Assembly: GCA_036745275.1 (NCBI GenBank)
Contig: DAIOGK010000048.1
Coordinates: 1 to 11,098, forward strand
DNA: 11,098 nucleotides
Source of the DNA: JAIUNP01 sp020161975
Lineage (GTDB): Bacteria > Pseudomonadota > Alphaproteobacteria > Rhizobiales > Beijerinckiaceae
Direction of reading: 5' to 3'
Within the stretch, counting starts at the first letter, position 1. Every line of letters starts with the position of its first letter. Below the pieces are notes generated by a model. It was not told where the DNA came from. It did no database searches and worked only from the letters and a program-made list of their open reading frames with translations. Both the position numbers and the translations under genes were made by a program. This document shows positions 5,597 to 11,098 of the stretch, piece after piece.

Positions 5597-7558
5597 TCAA
5601 ACCCCTGACTGGTATGAAGGCTCTACAGGGCCGGCGTTGGATTGGCGTCGCAGTGAGGTCGCACTGCGCGCCCGGATCGGGTCGGCGAGCAGCCTGAGGC
5701 CGTTCAGCACCACCAGCACCGTGCCGCCTTCGTGTCCGACGACCGCGAGCGGCAGAGGCAGGGCGAAGAACAGGCTCGAGGCGACCAGAAGCAGCATCAT
5801 GCCGATGGCGAAAATCAGATTCTGACGAATGATCCGTCGGGTACGGCGCGCCAACCGATGCGCGGCGGCAAGGCGGGCCATGTCCTCCGACAACAGCGCG
5901 ACATCGGCTGCCTGCAAGGCGACGTCGCTGCCCGCTGCGCCCATGGCGATGCCGACATCGGCCCGCGCCAGCGCGGCGGCGTCGTTCACCCCGTCGCCGA
6001 CAAAGGCCACCTTTCCATTCTTCGCCAGTTCGCCCACCAGCCGGACCTTGTCTTCAGGCAGAAGATCGGCATGGACATCCTTTGCCTCCAGTCCGAGTTC
6101 CGCGGCGATCCGCAAGCCGACAGGGCGCCGGTCGCCGGTCATCATGGCGATAGTGCCCACCCCAGCCGTCCTGAGCGCAGCCAGTCCGGCGGCCGAGGTC
6201 TCGCGCGGGCGGTCGGCGACGGTGAGCGCACCATAGACCCGATCTCCCCGCCCCAGCCACACCACGGTCTGGCTGCCGTCCGTCAGCTGCGCAAATTCGG
6301 GTGCGTCGAGCGATGCGCCCATGCGCGCGGCCATGCGCGGATTGCCGGCCCAGAGCGAGCCCACGGCATCCTCCCCCGTAATCCCCTCACTGGGCACGGT
6401 TTCCACATCGCGCACCTCGGCGGCGATTATGCCTTTTTCGTCGATGTGGCGGCGGATCGCATCGGCAATTGGATGTTCGGAATGCGCCTCGAGACCGGCG
6501 ATCAATGACAGGAACCGCTCTTCGGCCTGTGCTCCCGATTCCGACGCCATCACCTGCGTCACCTCGGCCTTGCCTGTGGTCAGCGTACCGGTCTTGTCGA
6601 AGGCGAAGATATCGACATCTGCCAGCGTCTCCAGCGCCGCGCCACCCTTGAACAGCACGCCGCCGCGCGCGGCCGCCGCCAATGCCGAGAGGATCGCGGC
6701 CGGGACCGATATCACCACCGCGCAGGGGCTGGCCGCGACCAGCAGCGTCGCGGCGCGATAAAGCGCATCCTGCATTGTCCAGCCGAGTGCGAGGAATATA
6801 ACGAGAGCCATTATCGCGCCGGCCAGCACCGCGATGGTATAGCGCTGGCCGAACCAGGCGCTGAACCGTTCGGAAGGAGCGCGCGCGGCCTGAGCCTCGG
6901 TCACCAGTTCGATCATTCGCGCCACGGTGCTTTCCGCGACCGGGCGGGTGACGCGCACCACCAGCACGGCGTTGAGGTTCACCGTGGCCTCAAACACCTT
7001 AGCACCGCGACTTTTGCCGACCGGCATCGATTCGCCGGTGATCGTCGCCTCATCGAGCGAGCCTTCCCCTTCCGCCACCTCGCCATCGGCCGGCACACGC
7101 GCACCGGGGCGCAGCACCACCAGGTCGCCGGCCACGAGATCGCCCACCGAAACTTCCGTGATGGTGCCGTCAGGAGCGCGCCTGAGCGCGGTGTCGGGAC
7201 GCAGCGCCATCAGCGCCTCGACGGCATGGCGTGCCCGGCCCATCGCCCGCTGCTCCAACGTGGTCGAGAGGCTGAACAGCGTCAGCAGCACCGCCCCTTC
7301 GAGCGCAGCACCCACCGCGGCGGCGGCAAGGGCGGCCACGATCATCAGAAGATCGATGTCGAGAATCCGCTCGCGCCAGAGCGACATCAGGGCCCGGACC
7401 CCGGTCGGCACACCACCGGCCAGATAGACCAGCACGAGACCGACCGGTCCCCAAAGACCGGGGATCAAGAAGGCATCGACAGTCGCAAGCGCCATCCCGG
7501 CAAGCGTGATGCCGGTCAATGCTGTCATGAAGCGGTCGGAAGAAAGGTCGATTTGCAA
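5597..7558 (-). CDS. P1B-4-type metal-exporting ATPase (SPC / HEGGT signature)
   Basis: A 653-aa inner-membrane P-type ATPase. Landmarks are TGES (174-177), the transport motif SPC (277-279) in place of CPC, DKTGT (321-325), SEHP (360-363), TGD (474-476) and GDGVND (521-526), plus HEGGT (609-613) in the last helix. SPC together with HEGGT defines the P1B-4 class (CoaT, CtpD, PfeT, FrvA), which exports Fe2+, Co2+ or related divalent ions. About eight hydrophobic segments are seen. There is no N-terminal metal-binding domain, and the C-terminal tail is short, basic and without metal ligands. The start is a TTG at 7558, supported by AGGA 7 nt upstream; the frame is open upstream to a TGA but offers no ATG or GTG, and the next ATG is codon 11, without a ribosome binding site. 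It lies 119 bp after chrA on the same strand and is probably co-transcribed. The exact metal cannot be read from the sequence. Confidence 0.92.
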   Translation of the reverse strand: MQIDLSSDRFMTALTGITLAGMALATVDAFLIPGLWGPVGLVLVYLAGGVPTGVRALMSLWRERILDIDLLMIVAALAAAAVGAALEGAVLLTLFSLSTTLEQRAMGRARHAVEALMALRPDTALRRAPDGTITEVSVGDLVAGDLVVLRPGARVPADGEVAEGEGSLDEATITGESMPVGKSRGAKVFEATVNLNAVLVVRVTRPVAESTVARMIELVTEAQAARAPSERFSAWFGQRYTIAVLAGAIMALVIFLALGWTMQDALYRAATLLVAASPCAVVISVPAAILSALAAAARGGVLFKGGAALETLADVDIFAFDKTGTLTTGKAEVTQVMASESGAQAEERFLSLIAGLEAHSEHPIADAIRRHIDEKGIIAAEVRDVETVPSEGITGEDAVGSLWAGNPRMAARMGASLDAPEFAQLTDGSQTVVWLGRGDRVYGALTVADRPRETSAAGLAALRTAGVGTIAMMTGDRRPVGLRIAAELGLEAKDVHADLLPEDKVRLVGELAKNGKVAFVGDGVNDAAALARADVGIAMGAAGSDVALQAADVALLSEDMARLAAAHRLARRTRRIIRQNLIFAIGMMLLLVASSLFFALPLPLAVVGHEGGTVLVVLNGLRLLADPIRARSATSLRRQSNAGPVEPSYQSGV

Positions 7559-7603
7559 TTTGTGTTCCTGGCTGTGCCGCGACGGCGGCAGTGGCTGGGG
7601 AGA

Positions 7604-7621
7604 CCGGCGATGATGCGCCGG
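7604..7621. repeat. Perfect 6-bp dyad in the chrA to P1B-4 ATPase gap
   Basis: CCGGCG-ATGATG-CGCCGG is an 18-bp inverted repeat about 45 bp upstream of the ATPase start, in an otherwise featureless 119-bp spacer. It may form an intercistronic RNA hairpin or be an operator for an internal promoter. A dyad this short can arise by chance in GC-rich DNA. Confidence 0.3.
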
Positions 7622-7677
7622 ATGGGCTGGCGTTACATTCCCGGTCGATCAGGCTCCTGGTCGCTATTCTTTTTCCA

Positions 7678-8913
7678 TTACGACATCGAGCTTACCTCCA
7701 GGATCGCGCCGCCGGCAGCCGCAATCAACACCACGAGCGATGGCGGGAATTTCCAGCTCATCAGGGCCACGAAGCAGGTCAGCGCCAGCGCAAAGTCACG
7801 GGGCGAACCGACCGAGCTGGTCCAGAGCGGATCGTAGAGCGCGGCGCCCAGAATGCCGACCACCGCGGCATTGGCCCCTGCCATCGGCGCCCGCACGCCG
7901 GAGCGTGCGCGCAGCGTGTTCCAGAACGGCAGCGCGCCGACAAGCAGCAGGAAGCCCGGCAGGAAGATCGCAAAAAGGGCAAGCGTCGCGCCGGCGATCC
8001 CGTTCGGGCCGGGTTCGAGCAGCATGCCGAGATAGCCGGCGAAGGTGAAGAGCGGCCCCGGCACCGCCTGGGCCGCGCCATAGCCGGCCAGGAACGCATC
8101 GGGCGTGACCCAGCCCGGGCGAACCACTTCGGCTTCCAGCAAAGGCAAGACCACATGGCCGCCGCCAAATACCAGCGCACCAGCGCGATAGAAGGCGTCG
8201 ATCACCGCCAGGCCCTGCGCGGGAAATAGCATCACAGCTAGCGGCAGGCCGAAGATCAGGATGAAGAACAGGGCCAGCGCGATTGTTCCCGCCTGCCGCG
8301 AAACCGGGAAATGCAGCGCTTCACCCGGCGCGCCCGCCGTGTCCCGGCAAAGCCAGAGCCCGGCGAGCCCACCGAGCAGGATTGCACCCAGCTGACCCGT
8401 GGCTCCCCCGATCAGCACCGCCATCAATACGGCGGCGAGCGCGATCGTCTGGCGTGAGCGGTCGGGACAAAGCGTGCGCGCCATCCCGCAGACCGCCTGC
8501 GCCACGATGGCCACCGCGACCAGTTTCAACCCGTGCAGCACCCCGATGCCGAGCGGGCCTGAAAACGCCCCCGCTCCGAGCGCGAACAGCATCAACAGCA
8601 GGGCGGAAGGCAAGGTAAAACCAAGCCAAGCGGCCAGCGCACCCGCCGGCCCGGCACGCTGCAGACCCAGAGCGAAGCCGACCTGGCTGGATGCTGGCCC
8701 AGGAAGGAACTGGCACAGCGCGACCAGGTCGGCGTAGCCACGATCGTCGATCCAGCCGCGCCGGGCAACGAATTCCTCGCGGAAATAGCCCAGATGCGCG
8801 ATCGGTCCACCGAAGGAGGTCAGGCCCAGTTTCAGGAAGGCGGCCAGAACCTCGCCGGGCGTTCCTTGTCGTCGGCTTTGGGCCACCGCATTCAGCGTGT
8901 CATTGGCGGGCAT
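7678..8913 (-). CDS. chrA: Chromate transporter, two-domain (long-chain CHR) type
   Basis: A 411-aa inner-membrane protein of the chromate ion transporter (CHR) family, predicted to expel chromate from the cytoplasm. It contains the two homologous halves of long-chain ChrA. The first has TSFGGPIAHLGYFREEF (FGGP at 34-37) and QFLPGP (68-73). The second has LVFGGGHVVLPLLE (from about 247) and QAVPGP (282-287). Ten or more hydrophobic segments run through the chain. The start is taken at the ATG at 8913 because GGAGAG lies 3 nt upstream of it and because the family normally begins shortly before the FGGP motif. The frame stays open upstream to an ATG at 9102, which would add 63 residues unlike any ChrA N-terminus. 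Neighbours are a LysR-type gene upstream and the P1B-4 ATPase downstream, both on the same strand. Some CHR members move sulfate or other oxyanions, so the substrate is inferred. Confidence 0.93.
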   Translation of the reverse strand: MPANDTLNAVAQSRRQGTPGEVLAAFLKLGLTSFGGPIAHLGYFREEFVARRGWIDDRGYADLVALCQFLPGPASSQVGFALGLQRAGPAGALAAWLGFTLPSALLLMLFALGAGAFSGPLGIGVLHGLKLVAVAIVAQAVCGMARTLCPDRSRQTIALAAVLMAVLIGGATGQLGAILLGGLAGLWLCRDTAGAPGEALHFPVSRQAGTIALALFFILIFGLPLAVMLFPAQGLAVIDAFYRAGALVFGGGHVVLPLLEAEVVRPGWVTPDAFLAGYGAAQAVPGPLFTFAGYLGMLLEPGPNGIAGATLALFAIFLPGFLLLVGALPFWNTLRARSGVRAPMAGANAAVVGILGAALYDPLWTSSVGSPRDFALALTCFVALMSWKFPPSLVVLIAAAGGAILEVSSMS

Positions 8914-9098
8914 GATCTCTCCGTGATGCTCGCGATTTCCGGGACTCACCAGACGCCCTGAAAGGGCGCATGCGATCATTGTCCCTGTAATGGGGCAATG
9001 GAACAGACCGGTGACTGCCGAAGCGCGCGCCTCGTCTTCCATCAGCATCGCAAGCGGTGTCCACAGGACCGCACCCCGCAAGAGAGATAACGGATGAC
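8914..9098 (-). promoter_or_regulatory. chrA leader with two dyads
   Basis: This 185-bp spacer lies between the lysR stop and the chrA start. It contains an imperfect 22-bp dyad (8978-8999) with arms ATTGTCCC and GGGGCAAT (7 of 8 pairs) around TGTAAT, and a perfect CGCCCT-GAA-AGGGCG (8954-8968). The first has the ATTG...CAAT symmetry and the T-N11-A spacing seen in LysR-type boxes, so it may be where the neighbouring regulator acts. The second may be the lysR terminator or part of the leader RNA. The spacer is also an open frame continuous with chrA, which I regard as non-coding. Confidence 0.4.
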
Positions 9099-9740
9099 TC
9101 ATGCCGTGGTTGTCCGGGGAAGACCAGCCTGCGGACGACGGCCCTCCAGAAGGTCGGCGTCGGTGGCGAGCGCATCAGCCATGAANNNNNNNNNNNNNNN
9201 NNNNNNNNNNNNNNNNNNNNNNNNNNNNNNNNNNNNNNNNNNNNNNNNNNNNNNNNNNNNNNNNNNNNNNNNNNNNNNNNNNNNNGTGTTGCCGATGCGC
9301 AGTGCGACATCGGCCTCGCGTCGGGTCAGGTCCAGGGGAGTGTCCGAAACGATCACTTCCAATTCGATCCCTGGCTGCGCTGCATGGAAGGCCGCCAGAT
9401 GCGGTGGCAATAACCCGATCGCCAGCATATCGATGGCTGTGATGCGGATAAGCCCGCTCAGGCGCTGGTCCTGTCCGGTCACCTGACGCGACAGGGCGAT
9501 AATTTCCTCGTCGATCCGGATGGCGGTCTCCTGCATGGCCTCTCCGGCGCCCGTCAGCGCATGGCCGTCCGGCAACCGCTCGAAGAGCCGAACGCCCAGA
9601 CGTTCCTCGAAGGCGCTGAGACGGCGAAACACGGTCGAGTGCGTTACGCCAAGGCTGCGCGCTGCGCCAGACAGCGTGCCCGCCCGGGCCACAGCGAGAA
9701 AGAAGCGCAGATCGTCCCAGTTCTGGTTCTGTGCATCCAT
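9099..9740 (-). CDS. LysR-family transcriptional regulator interrupted by an assembly gap
   Basis: The 5' part (9286-9740) encodes about 151 residues: a LysR winged helix-turn-helix (about 9-68, DDLRFFLAVARAGTLSGAARS then a recognition helix with HSTVFRRLSAFEERLG) and the start of the effector-binding domain. After the N run, the last 28 codons read FMADALATDADLLEGRRP before the stop, which resembles the end of LysR proteins of this subgroup. The gene therefore spans the gap. With the 100 N counted it would be only 213 aa, against about 290-310 for the family, so the N run probably replaces some 300-400 bases. A ribosome binding site, GAAGGGG, lies 9 nt before the ATG. It precedes chrA on the same strand and could regulate it, itself, or the divergent tetR operon. 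Confidence 0.8.
   Translation of the reverse strand: MDAQNQNWDDLRFFLAVARAGTLSGAARSLGVTHSTVFRRLSAFEERLGVRLFERLPDGHALTGAGEAMQETAIRIDEEIIALSRQVTGQDQRLSGLIRITAIDMLAIGLLPPHLAAFHAAQPGIELEVIVSDTPLDLTRREADVALRIGNXXXXXXXXXXXXXXXXXXXXXXXXXXXXXXXXXXFMADALATDADLLEGRRPQAGLPRTTTA
9186..9285. other. Assembly gap, exactly 100 N
   Basis: One hundred consecutive N, the conventional placeholder for a gap of unknown length. It falls within the effector domain of the LysR-type gene. No statement can be made about the missing bases except that LysR length suggests more than 100 are absent. Confidence 0.98.
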
Positions 9741-9770
9741 GAAGGATCACCCCTTCCAAGCCTGCTCCCA

Positions 9771-9802
9771 TTGCCGGCAGCTTGTCGCCATCTTGCCGGC
9801 AA
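9771..9802. promoter_or_regulatory. Two TTGCCGGCA sites 22 bp apart upstream of lysR
   Basis: TTGCCGGCA occurs at 9771-9779 and again at 9793-9801. The second extends to the perfect 10-bp palindrome TTGCCGGCAA (9793-9802). The 22-bp offset is about two helical turns, so bound dimers would lie on one face of the DNA. The sites sit 31-62 bp upstream of the lysR start, where an autoregulatory operator would be expected. The binding protein is not known. Confidence 0.4.
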
Positions 9803-9835
9803 CACCGCGCGTTCGCTTTGCTCCGTCAGAAAAGC

Positions 9836-9865
9836 TTGACCACGATCATTGCTCCACTTAAGTAT
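9836..9865 (+). promoter_or_regulatory. Candidate tetR promoter
   Basis: TTGACC (9836-9841) is a good -35 box. AAGTAT (9860-9865), at 18 bp spacing, is a poor but possible -10 box. It lies directly upstream of tetR and its right half overlaps the palindromic operator, as expected for an autorepressed promoter. Confidence 0.4.
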
Positions 9866-9883
9866 GTGATTGCTCACTTACTA
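9860..9883. promoter_or_regulatory. TetR-type operator overlapping the tetR promoter
   Basis: AAGTATGTGA and TCACTTACTA match as inverted arms at 8 of 10 positions around a TTGC centre (24 bp). Related half-sites lie alongside: CACTTA at 9855-9860, the palindrome ACTTAAGT at 9856-9863, and GTACTT at 9885-9890. The site ends 8 bp before the tetR ATG. Size, symmetry and position are typical of operators of TetR/AcrR repressors of efflux pumps, so autoregulation is likely. Confidence 0.6.
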
Positions 9884-9891
9884 GGTACTTT

Positions 9892-10488
9892 ATGCGAAAA
9901 TCCGCGGAATTGCGCAAGGCCGAAATCGTCGCGGCCGTCCTCGACCTGGCCGATCGGATCGGGCCGGATCGGGTGACGACAGGTGCTGCCGCAGCGGCCG
10001 TGGGCGTCAGTCAGGCGGCCCTGTTCCGGCATTTCCCCACCAAGGCCGAGATGTGGCTTGCCGTGGCGGATCATGTGGCCGGGGAACTGGCAATAGCCTG
10101 GCAACGGGCCATGACTGGGACTGATGGCCCCATCGACCGGGTCACGGCGCTGGTGGGCGCGCAACTGGGGCAGATTGTTTCCACACCGGCGCTGCCGATG
10201 CTGCTGTTCTCGCGCGAGCTGAATGTCGGCAATGAGGATTTGCGCGCGGCCTTTCGAGGTCTGCTGATGAAGTTTCAGGGGCTGATCGTGACCGAACTGG
10301 CGCGCGGTCAAACAGCCGGTTCCCTGCGCCGCGAAGTCGCCCCAGAGGATGCCGCCGTTCTGCTGACGTCGCTGGTGCAGGGCATGGCGATCCGCTGGTC
10401 GCTCGGCGCGCGCAACTTTTCCCTGATCGGGGAAGGCAAGCGGGTCCTTGAAATACAACTTCGGCTTTTGACCGGGAAGGAGGATTAG
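9892..10488 (+). CDS. TetR/AcrR-family transcriptional repressor
   Basis: A 198-aa cytoplasmic DNA-binding protein of normal length for the family. The N-terminus has the TetR fold: helix 1 (about 8-23, RKAEIVAAVLDLADRIG), then the helix-turn-helix (about 28-50) with TTGAAAAAVGVSQAALFRHF and the conserved FPTKAEM. The C-terminal part (60-195) is the variable, all-helical ligand and dimer domain and does not reveal a ligand. The start is supported by AGG (9884-9886) close before the ATG. The stop is 3 bp before the adaptor gene, whose ribosome binding site lies inside the end of tetR. This arrangement implies a tetR-adaptor-pump operon repressed by its own first product. A palindromic operator lies just upstream. 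Confidence 0.92.
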   Translation: MRKSAELRKAEIVAAVLDLADRIGPDRVTTGAAAAAVGVSQAALFRHFPTKAEMWLAVADHVAGELAIAWQRAMTGTDGPIDRVTALVGAQLGQIVSTPALPMLLFSRELNVGNEDLRAAFRGLLMKFQGLIVTELARGQTAGSLRREVAPEDAAVLLTSLVQGMAIRWSLGARNFSLIGEGKRVLEIQLRLLTGKED

Positions 10489-10491
10489 GCC

Positions 10492-11098
10492 ATGCGGCGT
10501 CGGTGGATGTTAGGTGCGGCGGCGGGTCTGGTGCTGGGCGCGGGTGTGCTGTTCCTCACCGAGCGACCGCTCACGGTCAGCGTGGTGCAACCAGAGCAGG
10601 ATGTGGCCCTGCGCATCTATGGCCTTGGCTCGGTCGAGGCGCGGATCCTCAGCCGGGTCGGGTTCGAGGTTGGAGCTGCCCTGACCGGGCTGGCCGCCGA
10701 CGTCGGGGACCGGGTAGTCAGAGGGCAGGAACTGGCGACCCTCGATCCAGCCGAGCAGGAGGCGCGCACCGCCCGCGCCCGCGCTGCGGTCGAGGCCAAT
10801 GTCGCCGCCCTCGCCCGCGCCGAGGCCACGGTGGCGCGTGCCCGCAGCGTACTGGCGCAGCGCCAGGCGGCAAATCAGCGTCAGCAGGGATTGGCACAGC
10901 GCGATGTGTCCTCGATCCAGCGCGCCGAGGAAGCGCAGCGCGACGAGGACGTGGCCCGTGCCGATCTTGCGGTCGCCCAGGCGGATGTGGCGGTGATCCG
11001 TTCTCAGGGCGCGGATGCGGCGGCAGCCCTGCAACAGGAGAAGGTCCTTCTCGCCCGTCATCGGCTGAGCGCACCCTATGACGCGGTGATCGTCACGC
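10492..11098 (+). CDS. RND efflux periplasmic adaptor (HlyD-like membrane fusion protein), 3' truncated by window edge
   Basis: An open frame of 202 codons running off the right edge. The ATG at 10492 follows AAGGAGG (10477-10483) at 8 nt spacing. A basic start MRRRWM and a hydrophobic stretch (about 7-22) form an uncleaved anchor or signal; no lipobox cysteine is present. Residues 43-91 (GLGSVEARI then VGDRVVRGQELATLDPAEQEA) form the first half of the lipoyl-like barrel-sandwich domain. Residues 92-180 form an Ala/Arg/Gln-rich coiled-coil hairpin that would contact the outer-membrane channel. LSAPYDAVIVT (192-202) begins the second lipoyl half. The beta-barrel and membrane-proximal domains lie beyond the window, as should an RND transporter gene. 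Such adaptors serve multidrug or metal pumps; the substrate cannot be told here. Confidence 0.9.
   Translation, partial: MRRRWMLGAAAGLVLGAGVLFLTERPLTVSVVQPEQDVALRIYGLGSVEARILSRVGFEVGAALTGLAADVGDRVVRGQELATLDPAEQEARTARARAAVEANVAALARAEATVARARSVLAQRQAANQRQQGLAQRDVSSIQRAEEAQRDEDVARADLAVAQADVAVIRSQGADAAAALQQEKVLLARHRLSAPYDAVIVT

Noticed and set aside
8914..9102. Start of chrA at 9102 giving a 474-aa protein
   Set aside because: The added 63 residues do not look like a ChrA N-terminus, and the ATG at 9102 has no ribosome binding site, whereas the ATG at 8913 has GGAGAG just upstream.
1..11098. CRISPR arrays, tRNA or rRNA genes, insertion sequences, phage attachment sites
   Set aside because: I saw no regularly spaced repeats, no tRNA- or rRNA-like stretch, and no transposase or integrase reading frame.

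Overview
This is a GC-rich window, apparently from an alphaproteobacterial chromosome or accessory island. The class-level call is an inference from base composition and protein style; nothing in the window fixes the genus. The content is dominated by metal export and efflux. There are two P1B-type metal ATPases of different classes, a chromate transporter, a mercuric-reductase-like flavoprotein, and the start of a TetR-controlled RND efflux operon. An exactly 100-base run of N (9186-9285) marks an assembly gap inside a LysR-type regulator gene.

Layout. (1) At the left edge on the + strand are the last 36 codons of a DUF924 protein and a 76-aa protein of unknown function (211-441). The small gene converges on the next operon, and a perfect 13-bp inverted repeat sits at the junction. 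(2) 489-4264 on the - strand is a two-gene operon: an FAD-dependent disulfide oxidoreductase followed 35 bp later by a CPC-type Cu+/Ag+ ATPase with a His-rich, YHS and heavy-metal-binding N-terminus. (3) A 290-bp divergent control region (about 4268-4557) separates this operon from a + strand acetoin reductase / 2,3-butanediol dehydrogenase (4558-5337). (4) A 259-bp convergent gap (5338-5596) holds no convincing gene but contains a cluster of palindromes. (5) 5597-9740 on the - strand runs, in transcription order, lysR-type regulator, chrA, then a P1B-4 (SPC/HEGGT) ATPase. (6) A 151-bp divergent region (9741-9891) carries repeated palindromes near lysR and a TetR-type operator overlapping the tetR promoter. 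(7) From 9892 to the right edge on the + strand, a TetR/AcrR repressor is followed after 3 bp by a periplasmic adaptor (membrane fusion protein) truncated by the window end.

How the parts may work together. The oxidoreductase-copA pair looks like a copper/silver detoxification unit and the lysR-chrA-P1B-4 block like a chromate plus divalent-metal export unit. The tetR-adaptor pair should be the start of an autoregulated tripartite pump. The acetoin reductase has no obvious mechanistic link to the metal genes. Every gene family here is known. The less ordinary points are the MerA-like flavoprotein without the C-terminal cysteines of mercuric reductase, its coupling to copA, and several unexplained palindromes in the intergenic regions. 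I do not see a clearly new multi-gene system.
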